Under the pieces are notes generated by a model. The model was not told where the DNA came from. It did no database searches and was given only the letters and a program-made list of their open reading frames with translations. Positions 28,601-44,525 of a stretch of 64,000 nt of DNA are shown here, piece by piece. The stretch's first letter is position 1. Each line of letters starts with the position of its first letter. The DNA comes from Rhopalosiphum padi. Lineage: Eukaryota; Arthropoda; Insecta; Hemiptera; Aphididae. The translations under genes were made by a program, and so were the position numbers. The stretch spans positions 45,979,858 through 46,043,857 of the forward strand of contig NC_083598.1 of the NCBI RefSeq assembly GCF_020882245.1. Direction: 5' to 3'.

Positions 28601-31600
28601 AAACAATTATAACGTTATAAATAACGTTTTTTTTTAAAAATTTTTTATTTTTTCTGACCTAAAAATTACATTAAAAAAATATTTCAAAAATATTAATAGA
28701 TTTAAAAATAATGAGTTTTGTTCGATAAAAGATTTACCTTGTATACAATTGTATTCGTATCCAACGATTAAATTTAATAATAAATTAAAAATGATAGAGT
28801 ATGAATCAACATATTTTCTCCGTCTTTCAAATAATTAAATATTCTCATGAGACATAAATCGGTATATATGCAGAAAAAATTATACCATAATATGATATAT
28901 GTTAAAAATTAAAAGTTATTTTCACTTTTCAAATTCCGCTCTGAAACTTTATTCCCATCTTACAAACACTTATAATATAAATTTATTTATATATCACCAT
29001 TTTCTGGTAAATATGTAATTTTATTTACTTTGCAAATATTTTATTAAGCACATTTCATCACACGTTAGTTCTGACAAAGTTAAATGTACCGTATTCAAGT
29101 TACCCGAGCATCTAAATAGTGATCATTGTTGCCTCAGGGGTCAAAATAAATCGACATAATAATATACATCATTATAAACTCACCGTGTTTCCCAATTGAA
29201 CAGTGTCTACTCTGTATTATTATATGGGTTGGTAACTGATTGCATCATGGTCCACTTGAATGGGAAATTTGTGTTCAAAATGAATTACACTACTTTAGTC
29301 ATTTCCATTTCAAGTAGTTTCATGCATTTATGGATTTTTATAAATTCTCCAGACAGGTCATGGTTGCACAGAATCACAGAACTTCTGTTGTACGCGGCCT
29401 ACACAGCGAAAGGAAATTGTAGCACTCGCCAGTTGACAGTATTGCAAAGACAATTCACTTATGTCTATAATAATAGTTATTTTTTTTATAATTAGTAATA
29501 TAATATTTCGATTTGATATGAATTTTCAAGTTTCTTGGATGGATAATTATAGTTATAGACTTATAGAGTTTAGTTAATTGTTTAATATTGTCTGGAAATT
29601 ACTTTTAATCGAAAAAATAATAATATTATTTCATGTGTATGATTTTTTTAAAGATATTTTTTTCTATAAAAATTTAATTTTGGTGAATATATTTAATACG
29701 AATAATAATACCAATTTTAGCTTTAACAAGATTTGAAAAAAAAACCCTAAAGTCGTTGAAGGTAATAAATAAAATATAAATTGTATTAAAATCACAATAC
29801 ATTGTTAGATTCAACTGAAATTCACTTAATTTTAACTTAAATTATTGCCCGTTTTATTTTTTACTGAATAATAAACAAATTTATTTTACGTCTTGTTGGA
29901 TATGATACAATCCCACGTTATATTTATATTTAGCAATAATTCTTTAGTCACATTGTAGTATTAAATACGTACAACTGGTGTGAACAAAACAGTGCTGGTT
30001 ATTATTTGCGCATATGAAGTTTGTGAGAATTATTGATAAATACGACGTGTATAATGTATAATATAGTATATACATTATTTTATTAAATTATTGAGGCCAG
30101 TTACATAAGTCACATTTAATCACGTATAGCTCAAGGCGTTTGATTTTATCGACAATGGATCTTGATCTTGAAAAATAGGTCACATTTTAATATGTTATAG
30201 TAATTATTATTGTGAGTACAGATAGTAATCCGAATTTCACGAATTATATTGAATACATAAATATCAAATATCTATATTATAGTTGTTTGTAACATTTTTT
30301 TGATAATTTGTTCGTTCTAAGACATTGCTATGTTTGCATTCTAATTATAATTGAATTATTTTTATTTTGCTTATTATTAATTGTGAGTTAATTTTTATAT
30401 GAAAAACTTGAAACTAGTTAAATTATTTTCTAGACAACAATATTCAATAGTATAGTTTGAAATGAAAAACTTTTGTGAAATTTTGTATCCCGAGTCATGT
30501 TATTTACGACTTACATGTGCCAAGATTATTTATTAAGGGGAAAGTGTATTTTAAGTTTTTTGAATAAACAGTACCTAATCATAATAAGTTAAATAATGAT
30601 AATGATTCCCCACTTAATGTGTATAATATATATGTTTTGTTCAGATATGCTTTAATTGCTCGAGATCATTTTATAGCATAAGATATGTTTATGTATGATC
30701 TTTAAATCATTATGGTTTTATATAAATTTGTAAATTAATATTATTTCAGAATTTCAATTTACTAAATCATATTTTTACTTCCTAATATGCAATGATTAAT
30801 AATAGAAGTAAAAAATAAAAAAAATATCTATATGAAAAATACAACTGATATTTGATACCTATGAATTTAAATGAATACATTATTTTTAATTAATACAAAA
30901 GTGTAGTTAATTATTATTTATAATATTAAGTTCTCAATTAAAAATTAATTAACAATTTAAAATAAATGTCTTTGATAGTAAATTTACGTAAAAGTGTAAT
31001 AAACTGTTAAATAAAAATTAACTGTGCATATTGTAGTTACAGATACGAAATAGTTTGATTGAGAATTAACTTAATTCAACCACAGTTAAGTCACTATTGT
31101 TAAAGTTGTAAAACTCATGAGTTGATACAAATAAGAAATTAAATCACGTAAGATGACGTGCAGGTACTAGAACTTTATATCGTTTATTTTTTGTAAATAC
31201 CAATAGATATTTTGTTTTGAACGAAGTCATAATCATTCTGTCAAAAATCAATATATCATAGCCGATATGACATTGTAATTTTCTTACTACATAAGAATAA
31301 ATAAAATTCAAGCAATTGTCCTTACAACAATATGATATATTGTTCGATTCTTACGTCAACTATCGTGACTGACAAACGGCAGGTGACTATATCATAATAA
31401 GTTTGCGAACTCTATAATGTTGAAGTTTTACGTGGGCTTTATTATAAAAACAAAAATCAATTTCGTGTGATATTATATAATTACTCACTCAAATATATCA
31501 CTAGAGTTGTATAATATGAATAATATAAGCATCATAGAGTTAATTCGGTAGGTATAGAACACAACCGCAACAGAAAATATGCACAGTGAATATAAATTTA

Positions 31601-32690
31601 TTATTACCTATATATTATCTAGTAACACGTGAGTATCTATACTATCTACATATAATGTTAGGTTTCTATACATTATTATAAAACACCATATACGTCTTAT
31701 TTTATTCATCACATTAATTATTTTTGTTTCTATGGTTACTACTTTACTTCCAATATCATTGTTGATTTTATGTAAGTTGGTGTAAAGATATTTTGTTTAA
31801 CCAATATTATACAATGTACACTTTAAATTCGAATTAGTATGATATTTAATGAAATTGTCTTTGATATACAAGAAATAATTCATCAAATTTGATTCAAAAT
31901 AAGACATTTTTAAATATACAGAAAAGTCTTATTTTGAAAAAAATTTAATTTTAATAAATACGTACATATTAATAAAAGAATGATAAAAGGTTAGATGAGC
32001 ATGGTTGTTGAATCTCTGTATATACTATATATATTTTAATAAAACATTCTATCTTATATATCTAGTTGATATATTTTTTAATTTTCTATACATTTTATTA
32101 GTTTTCCTTTAGTTAGAATTAAATTTAAAATTTAACATTCCTATCGTATTTCGTTTTGTAATATAACATTTTATTATTCTGTGATTAATTTTATTTTACA
32201 GATTTATATAATTTATCGCGTTATATATTCACGATTTTCTATACTTACTGAGATATCAAAATACGTTTTTTTCTCGCGAATTTGAGAAGACAGATTTTCT
32301 TATGTAAAAATTGGCTTGTCTAAATATCTATGCAGTTATATGACACATGAAACGGTTAAAGTGGAATTGATTTTTGTACACACAAACGCGTGCGTGGGAG
32401 AATAAATTACCCATCTAAATAGCGTCGTGGGATTTAAATATTGTTTTGATCTTGAGCCTGAAGGTGCAGGTTATTAACACTCGAGTAGGTACCATAAACA
32501 TTTATAAATTTATAATATACATAGATATCATATTTTAATAACATCTAAAACTGAACATCCATATTATTTAAGTTGAGAACCTCCAAACGCAGTTTTCGTA
32601 AACAAAATATGTATAGTCTATTAAATTAATATGATAATATTATTATTATGTCTTGATGCGTTACTCACAATTTTGTTGCTATACCTTCCA
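22641..32690. other. Very AT-rich intron 1 desert
   Basis: About 10 kb of almost CpG-free, AT-rich intronic sequence. It holds low-complexity runs, small hairpins and a locally repeated motif around 28.3-28.95 kb, but no credible exon. A frame at 29196-29495 (+) is slightly GC-richer than its surroundings, but it has no ATG start, no splice context and no family resemblance I can name. Confidence 0.6.
28336..28366. repeat. Inverted repeat (11-bp stems, 9-bp loop)
   Basis: ATACTCTGAAA at 28336-28346 is followed after nine bases by its exact reverse complement, TTTCAGAGTAT, at 28356-28366. Another palindrome (ACATTTTTAAATGT) ends just to its left. This may be the core of an old AT-rich MITE; no outer ends were found. 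Confidence 0.5.
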
Positions 32691-34250
32691 AAATCGATTT
32701 TGCGAGATGGATAAAAACGTCTTCATAGTACACCTACACGTTCGAATATACATATATATATATATATACTCGTATGTACATTTAACCCTCTCGTTATCGT
32801 ATATAAGTAATTTTATCGAGCAGCTCATTTAAATGACGTTTAATGACGGCTCCGTTCGATCGTGAATAGACGTTGCGAGAAAATAAGTGCTGAGTTTTCC
32901 GCTAGCCAAGACGAATTATATAATATTATAACGACGTCGCTATTATTTAAAGGCGCGCGCGTTTACACCCGAGGCTGTATTATGCATTCGCGACGTCAAG
33001 TACCTATAAAATCGTTTGACACGGGTCCGTCTTTTGTGCGTCATTGTGATAGTGTTTGTGATTAATGTGCGGGGCGACCGTCGGCGACGTTTCCACATTA
33101 TATTATATAGGTACAATAATATAGTACTAGTCATATATTATACCTGAATAGTGTGTGTATGTATGAAATACGCCATGTCCTTAGCGCGCGCGCCACAGAT
33201 GTCTGTGAGCTAAAGCTTTTTATTGTTCCGACCGCGGTCACGCGTTGACCTGCAACCACCGCGCCACAGTGATATTATTTTTCTTACGCCTTTGCGTTTG
33301 AATTTCTTTCAGCAGCACCGCCACGACTCGTGTAGATCGTATACAAATAAACGATCGACACGATCTCTGCAGGATTACAGTCACCCCTCTCCCTCGATCC
33401 AAAAACTCCAACAAGTCCTGTTTTAATTATTCTATCATTTCTTACTATGACTCGGAAGACAGGTTTTCGCAGCAGTATAATACCTATTGATATTAAATTC
33501 ATAAAATATAATACATATATACATATATTATGAAATTATGTACACGTTATAAACATATAATAATATTTTGTGTACACACACGACTGCAGATACACCGGTT
33601 GGCTGTGCGTGTTTCTTGAAGCAAAATCCAATTTTACGCATTTTTAGTTTGCTTTTTCCATCTCTTCTCTCATTTACTCACTCTCTCTTTATCTCCTAAA
33701 TGTCATCGCATGGTGTTGTGTATTTGTATGACTTGTATTATGTGTACACGTCTTTCTCGTGTATTTTATTCCACTCAACATCGCGTTATTCCCGTTAAAA
33801 CGGCCGTATATACTTTTTTGTCTTTATTACTTGACGTCCGAAACAAATTTTTCCTCTGCATGTAGTTACATCATTATTATATTGTTTCTCGTCTCAATAT
33901 AAATACACAGTTATACAGATGTCATATTATACATGTTATATGTTATACACTGCACTAACATACCATATAATGTAAATTTTCTCTCCGTCCGCTATCGCGT
34001 GTGTTACGATATGCCGGTTATTATTTTATAATATATTATTATTATTGGAAGTATAGGTATATATAATAATGTATTATGTATATATTCCTATACCACAAAT
34101 ACAGAATATATTATACTCGAATGCACGTGGACTTTGTCACTAATTACTGTCATTGAACAAAAATGAAAATTCAAGAAAAATTATGGCGAGATGATCAATT
34201 CTTTTATTGTATTATATATATATATATAATATCACCTTATTATAATAGTT
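32691..34250. other. CpG-rich island within intron 1
   Basis: A second CpG-rich zone in intron 1, clearest at about 32840-33420 and including a GCGCGCGCG run near 33185. It is bounded by CpG-poor DNA. The frames at 32862-33065 and 33223-33426 are short and have no matching splice sites. It is a candidate intronic regulatory element, by composition only. Confidence 0.3.
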
Positions 34251-34307
34251 ATAACGTCCGTGATATTTAGGTAGTATGCCTTCGAGGCCTTAAAAGTATT
34301 ATGTATG

Positions 34308-34332
34308 TATATATATATATATATATATATTA
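34308..34332. repeat. (TA)n microsatellite
   Basis: About 12 TA units. A GATA/GA-rich purine tract follows at about 34352-34400, and a short (TACGTA)n palindromic run lies at 34551-34570. Confidence 0.9.
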
Positions 34333-34570
34333 TTTTATGTAAACCTGCGTAAGAGATAGATAGATATATAGATAGAGAGATAGGAAAAAGAAAGAAAGAT
34401 ATAAAAGCATCTCAAAAATAATAAATGGTAATTCGGCGGCATATTTAAACGAATAGACGCGGCACACATACGTGGCCCGTAGAAAGAAAACGTTTAATAT
34501 TTAATAGGAGGCAATTTACTGTGTATACATACCTATTATAATATATAAAATACGTATACGTATACGTATA

Positions 34571-37500
34571 CCTATGTTCGTGCGCGTGTGTATAATAGAC
34601 GTGCCGCTGTAGCAGCAGCATCAGACGATAGATACGCACGAGAAGAACAATTTCTCTGCGATATTATCGAAAACAATTTTTTTTATAATAATAATAATAA
34701 TAATAGTCGCGTTTCATGTAATATAACATATAAGTATATACTATATACAGTATTCTGTACTTACGCATTCAATGTATAGCACGCGAATAATAAATCATAA
34801 ATCAAATCGCAATGGGTCGTCTGCAGTCCAGAAGGCCGGAAAACTATTTTCGAAATCACTTATATTACTATATAATATTACACATTTTATGGATGTCTGA
34901 AATTCTGAATATGTGCGTAGTAGACGGCAAATGACGTCTATATAATATTACTGTATATTAATATAGTATATAAGTACATAAATACTTTATTATGCACCAT
35001 TACATAGTTTATAGTATTTCTAATATATTGTATTATATATATTATACATAATACTAGGTTGATAAGTATCCTGTCACTATATAGTATACAAAATATGGGT
35101 GGTTGTCTCAGAGTGTATATTAAAATATAAAACATTATTTATCATTTTATTACCGTATACCTACAGATGTGTTGAAGATTTTTTGTAATAATATGTCGGG
35201 TAGTGTAATCTATTGTAATCAAATTAGTCAATTACATCGTCTATACGAAGTATAGTTGGTTATTATATTATATTATGAACGTTCGGAATTTCATAATTAT
35301 TATTATTATCAATGTGGTTTATTTGAATTTCATGTTTAACGAAACAACAACCGCAATATATAATATTATGTTTGTAAAAATTACACAGGCATGAATATTT
35401 TTTATTTCTATATTTCTGTTGTTGTTGTTTAATATTTCATCGTGTCGAAAACAATAAAAAAAAAAAAATGGAATTTTTTCATTGATATTTTAGGCATATG
35501 GCTTTTCTTAAAAATGTCTATAATGTTTATCTAGAAATTAGCGGGTTTTTATTTCATTAAAATAGTTTTAAAGTTTAATTTACTTAAAATAAAACAAACA
35601 TTATTTTTATTTATCAGGAAGTTAAGTTCAAAAATATTATTTTATGATTATTATAGCTAATATAATGAATAATTAGTTATTGTTTAACATAGGTTTTTCA
35701 ATTTTAATTACGATATATTCATTACTTTTTTAACAATATTACAGTTACCATCAAATTATATTTATATATATATATATATAAAAACATAATTAACGACAAT
35801 AGACTAGTATTTTTGTAAAATTACGTTTTCCTAATTAACAATGTCGCCACTGCGAATTATAATAATTTGTATAATTAATACAAAGACGTTATGTAGATAT
35901 ATCGGTTGAATTTTATCAGTACTGTAAAAACTAGGCGTGCGCAAGGTGTGTACTATGTATACAATATATTGCACATGGGCCTTGGCCGTTGGGTACAGCA
36001 TGGCGTATCAAATTGGACTTGCTACAGTCTTAAAAAGGCCTCGAATTGACATAGTAATTGACATCAATTATAACACGGACAAAATTATGATAAAACACAC
36101 AAGTATTGTAAGAACTATATTCCTAACAAAATAGACACTAATATTTAAAATCACAAATGTTAGTACATACGTACATTACATAGTTTTGAGAAAAAATGTC
36201 AAACTTTGTATAGAGTACTTTTTTTTATCAATAAATTACATTTTTAAATAAAATATTTAAAGCTGATAACTATTCTACAAACAAATTTAAAGTAATAATT
36301 CACATCAAGTTTGCATAACTGCATAAGTTACATAATTGCAGGGTGACTTCCTCACACACACCTCCTGGCTCCTTCCCATATCACATTTATTTATGTTTGT
36401 ACAGATTAACGTATTTTCAATAAAAAAAAAAGTAACAAGCTTTAAAATTAATTGTACAATAGTACGATGTGTATAAAAGAGCAGCAAAGCATTATTTCAC
36501 GAAAATAATTAGATGAACAATTTTCATTTTTTAAACTAAATATTATTTGTATATGTTATTTATTATTATTTATCACAAAATAATTTTATTCTCGCATAAC
36601 CACAATAATAATATTATTACATTAATAAACCTGTGCATCCTAAAAAATATTTACTAATAATAGTTTTGATTATTGTTATAATTAACTAAAAATATATTAC
36701 CTACGTTAATTTTCATTATATAAAATTTACAAGCATTGCTGTTCATCCCATCTCGCAATTATAGCAGTATACTTCGGTTAATTTTACATCAGTCTTTCAA
36801 AATTAAATATCCACCTCGGCAATAATCCCAAATAACGTCTTTACATGTGACAAACGACAGTGTTGCATATTATCTTATAGTTAACCCAACTTGAAATTCA
36901 GAATTGACAATATCATTCCTTAAATCCTATAAATGCTAAAAGCATAATATTATTATACTAGTATTAAAGAAAATTGTTTTCTAGCACAAGATATTTGGAA
37001 TTTTTTAAATTATGATTTTAATGATATAATTGGAATTTAATCTCCTTAGATTTTTTGGTCCAGTATATTTAAGAAAAGAGTTGCGATATTATTTATAGAT
37101 TGGTTTATTTGCTTAGATGCGCTCAATTTGTGCATGTCCTGTTATGAATCTTTCTAAAAGATCGTTGTTTTTAATTCATTTAAATATACATAATAGTTAC
37201 TATATTTTATTAAATAACAATTTATTTATGTGTTTTTATAAACATTTAGATTTATTTTTATATTTTCTAAACTATTAATGAACCTAAATATAAAAACTTT
37301 CTCAAAAAAGACATTATTGAATCTATGCACTTTCAGACTATTATCACAATTATATATTTTAAGTTTTAAAATCAGTTCAGTAGATTAAGTGGAGATAGCT
37401 TTAATACGTTGGAGATAGAAGGTCTTCGATTTTGCTCTGCCACAATAATTGACAATTATTTCATGTAAAAATTATTAACTAAAATATTTTATTTTTGTCG

Positions 37501-37979
37501 TTGTGCTTAATTTGTTTGAAAGAGAAATATATACCTTTACACAAATATAAAATATTATGCCCAAATTTAAGTCTAAATTACAATAAATGCTTAAAAACCG
37601 TATTCGAATATGTTACAAGACGACTTTGGGTTTAGGTTATCGGAAAAACACAATGATAATATCTAGGTTAGATGTTTACTCGAAACATGTAAGGTTTGTT
37701 GCAGTAGAAAAAGTATAGAAATATATAATTTCCTATTGTGTGTAAGTGAAATCATATAAATGTTTAATAATATAAATATATTATCATTATTTGGACGTAT
37801 ATAGGTAGTATTGAAATACAATTATTAAAATTTAACATATTAAATGTCATACCGAATTACCAATCAGTTTTTATATAAATATAATATAATATCTACCTCT
37901 AGATTTTAAAGTATCATAATATATTATATTATATTAACTGCAATCGATCATTCTAACGGAGAAATTCGATGCATTACAG
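34571..37979. other. Distal intron 1 sequence up to the acceptor
   Basis: AT-rich intronic DNA containing a (TA)n run at 35763-35781. It ends in the acceptor GCATTACAG at 37971-37979. One short sequence (TAGGCGTGCGCA, 35932-35943) matches the terminal inverted repeat of the element at 44152-44525. Nothing else recognisable was seen. Confidence 0.6.
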
Positions 37980-38190
37980 GTACTGATGGCTTCCGAACAT
38001 TTCATACCTTCAAAGTTTGTGTTTTCTGCTGATTATGCACCCGTGGTAAAAAATTTACCAATGCTGGCGGCGCTGGCCGAAGCGTGTTTGTGGCCAGTAG
38101 TATTACTCCTGTTCGACGACCAGTTCGTGCCCCGGCTATCAAACTTGTACCGGAGACGAAGTGTTTCAGATCGGGCTAAGCCCCCTCAAG
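37980..38190 (+). CDS. Divergent orphan GPCR-like receptor, coding exon 2 (residues 380-450)
   Basis: This exon continues the receptor in phase 0 from exon 1. It completes hydrophobic segment 6 (VLMASEHF), adds a short outer loop (about residues 388-401) and then segment 7 (about 402-424, ending LWPVVLLLF). A cytoplasmic basic stretch with RLSNLYRRR follows. The NPxxY motif typical of class A receptors is not present; a WPVVLLLF stretch occupies that position. The acceptor is GCATTACAG|GTA at 37979/37980. The donor is CAAG|GTAAAT at 38190/38191, leaving one base (phase 1). Hydrophobicity and frame match on both sides make the exon secure. Joining it to exon 1 restores a seven-segment topology, which is the main support for the gene model. 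Confidence 0.85.
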
Positions 38191-40079
38191 GTAAATAAAT
38201 GCATTTAGTTTTTATCACCGTCAACGTGGTTTTCGTACACGCATCACTTATCCAAATACCATATATTATATTAAACCATGTTTATAATGTGTATGCAATA
38301 TGCATATTATAATCATTCAGTTTCGTATACACCGAGTAAGGTGAGTGTTGTCAGATTCTACTCTATCTTCTGGTTAACTTAATTTAGTTTTTAATATAAT
38401 TAATTAATATAAAAAATCAATAATAATACAATTTTGAAAATCAGTGCCCCTATACATTTATAGACTTAACTTAAATATGTTACATCTGAGCATATATAAA
38501 ATAATAATATTATGTAGGTACATACGCGAATGCGTAAAATGCAAATTGAAAAAATCGTTTGCTTGAATATTTATTTGATTTTGACTCTTTTCTGAAATGG
38601 AAATACGATGATATTTTAATATTATAGAATTACTATAATATATTTTATATATTTCTCATTTTGATGACATTTTTACATATACGTGTTATGATTGGAAATA
38701 TATCATTCATAAATAATAATATTGAGGTACATATTTTAAATTGTTATCTATACACCTAAATATATTACGACATTACGTGTTATCTGCTTCAAATGCAAAA
38801 TTGAATTTTATTTTATTTTGTGTTTTTAATAATCTTCATCGTACATTTTATATATTTGTTTAATATAAATCATCATACAAAATGTAAAATTTTCTATAGT
38901 GTAATTTTATTTATTTCATGTTTTCTCGAATACTGGATATCTATTTTAAAAAAGTAGTTTCTATAAATATCGTATTTAAACTAAACAATAGCGATACATT
39001 TAATTGCAATTATTTTATTTTTATAATAACGACGATGAATAAATTATACCGATAAAATTATATATTTTAAAATAAAAACAGAATTTACAATAGCTGCTAT
39101 TTTGACAATTGAAACCGAAAGCTATATACTCTATACCTATACTGCATATTTTCATATTATATTATTGATTCAATATAATATGCCATGTTGACTATTTATC
39201 GCTTAAGAATTAAATCGTTTTTCGTTTTCCATTTATTCAATATTTCATCTTTTAGTGAAAAATTCGTGACTGCTGTCCGCCTTTGTATTTTTAAGAAAAA
39301 TACTACGATCATAACTTTGAAGAATAAAGGTCGTTTGAACGAACACATTTAAGTTATAACATTGAGAGTATATAATATTATACATATATACAATTATAAA
39401 TGGTATATGATATATTTGCTGAAATTGTTCCAAGCGTAACCTACTGTCGTATCCCGAAAAATCGGAAATGAGAATGATATATATATTTTATTCCTGCAGT
39501 GCAGCAAATATGTTGCTTCTGAAATTCTACAGAAGAATAAGTGTTACTCCATTCTTCACCGTATATATATTCAACGAATCGACCGAGTACGGGTGGTGGT
39601 GAATTGTTATATACTATATACATATACAGGGTGTCAGGGTGAGAGTAATGTAAACACCATTAGTCATTATACACGTTGGTGTGCTACTGTTACATTAAAA
39701 ACATTTAAGCCTGTAATATATAAACTTCGTATAAACAGGGAACCGATTCTCAAAATAAATCGAAAATGATATGTTGTACAGACTGATTAATCAACCATGT
39801 GAAACATGACCAGTTCATGTAGAATATATACGTCATTCGAATAGTAGAATAGTAGTACATTTAAACATATTAATATATAAAATCATATATCAAAGTCGGA
39901 AATTCTATTTTAACGAAATTCTTTACTCGACAAATAGAATTATACTTATTATATTTTTCTGAAATCTGGTTTATTATTATTATTATTATTATTATATTAA
40001 ATCAATCACACCGTGAAAACAATAAAAATGTATTAATATTTTATAAATTTCGTCTAACATGCGTGGCGTGCGTTTGCAG
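38191..40079 (+). other. Intron 2
   Basis: A 1.9-kb AT-rich intron with donor GTAAAT at 38191 and acceptor CGTTTGCAG at 40071-40079. It contains a (TTA)n run at 39971-39996 and no other recognisable feature. Confidence 0.8.
39971..39996. repeat. (TTA)n microsatellite
   Basis: About eight TTA/TAT units in intron 2, roughly 80 bases before the exon 3 acceptor. Confidence 0.9.
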
Positions 40080-40241
40080 GTTTACACGGCAAGTTTCGCC
40101 CGTACAACGGTTCGTTGCAAGATGCCCGGAGGCCTCCGCCGCCTTCCAGTGGTGGCGAAGCGGTCAGATTTCCCATCACCAACGGATCTTTGTTCGCCAG
40201 CTTGGACGGCAGAGTTCCGGTTCTGCACAACTACAGACGAG
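40080..40241 (+). CDS. Divergent orphan GPCR-like receptor, coding exon 3 (residues 450-504)
   Basis: A short exon coding part of the cytoplasmic tail. It joins exon 2 through a split Gly codon (phase 1 in, phase 1 out). The 53 complete codons give a basic, Pro/Gly-containing segment with KFRPYNGSLQDARRPPPPSS and GGEAVRFPITNGSLFASLDG, ending VPVLHNYRR. The acceptor is GTTTGCAG|G. The donor is weak (GAG|GTTCGT at 40241/40242) and is followed within about 25 bases by a long CA repeat. The exon is clearly GC-richer than its flanks. No domain is recognised. If the weak donor were skipped, the same frame would run on through the repeat to a stop at 40430-40432. Confidence 0.75.
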
Positions 40242-44151
<3,910 letters not shown>

Positions 44152-44525
44152 CATAGGCGTGCGCAGATTTTTTTCGCGGGGGATGCCAATATATTTAAAA
44201 ACAATTCAATTTTTATCTCCTTTCAAAAAAACATAAATAAGGATTTAAAAAAAAAAAAATGTATTACATAACTACAATGTTCTCTCAAAATAATAGTTAA
44301 TATAAGTAAAAAATATAATTTTAACTTTGCATTTTATTACTAATGTTAATATGAATTTAATTTATGTAATACTTTATTATAGTTCTAATCTTCTGTTAAA
44401 AGTTTTTTATAAATAAAAACGTTTGTAAACGCCTAACTAAAAAGTAAAAACAAAAAACAAGCTGGCTTCGCAGACCCGCAGTGGATGCCATGGCATACCT
44501 GGCATCTTCCCTGCGCACGCCTATG
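44152..44525. mobile_element. Short non-autonomous TIR element (MITE, hAT-like), 374 bp
   Basis: The ends are exact 15-bp terminal inverted repeats: CATAGGCGTGCGCAG at 44152-44166 and its reverse complement at 44511-44525. A GATGCCA match follows a little further in on both sides. The interior is AT-rich and non-coding. The 8-bp flanks are CTACCTAC on the left and CTACTTAC on the right, which match at 7 of 8 positions. That fits a diverged 8-bp target-site duplication of the hAT type, although the flanks are low-complexity. There is no transposase, so the element would need one supplied from elsewhere. Confidence 0.75.

Noticed and set aside
29196..29495. A 99-codon + strand frame in the AT-rich intron
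   Set aside because: It has no ATG at its start and no splice sites to join it to the receptor; probably a chance frame.
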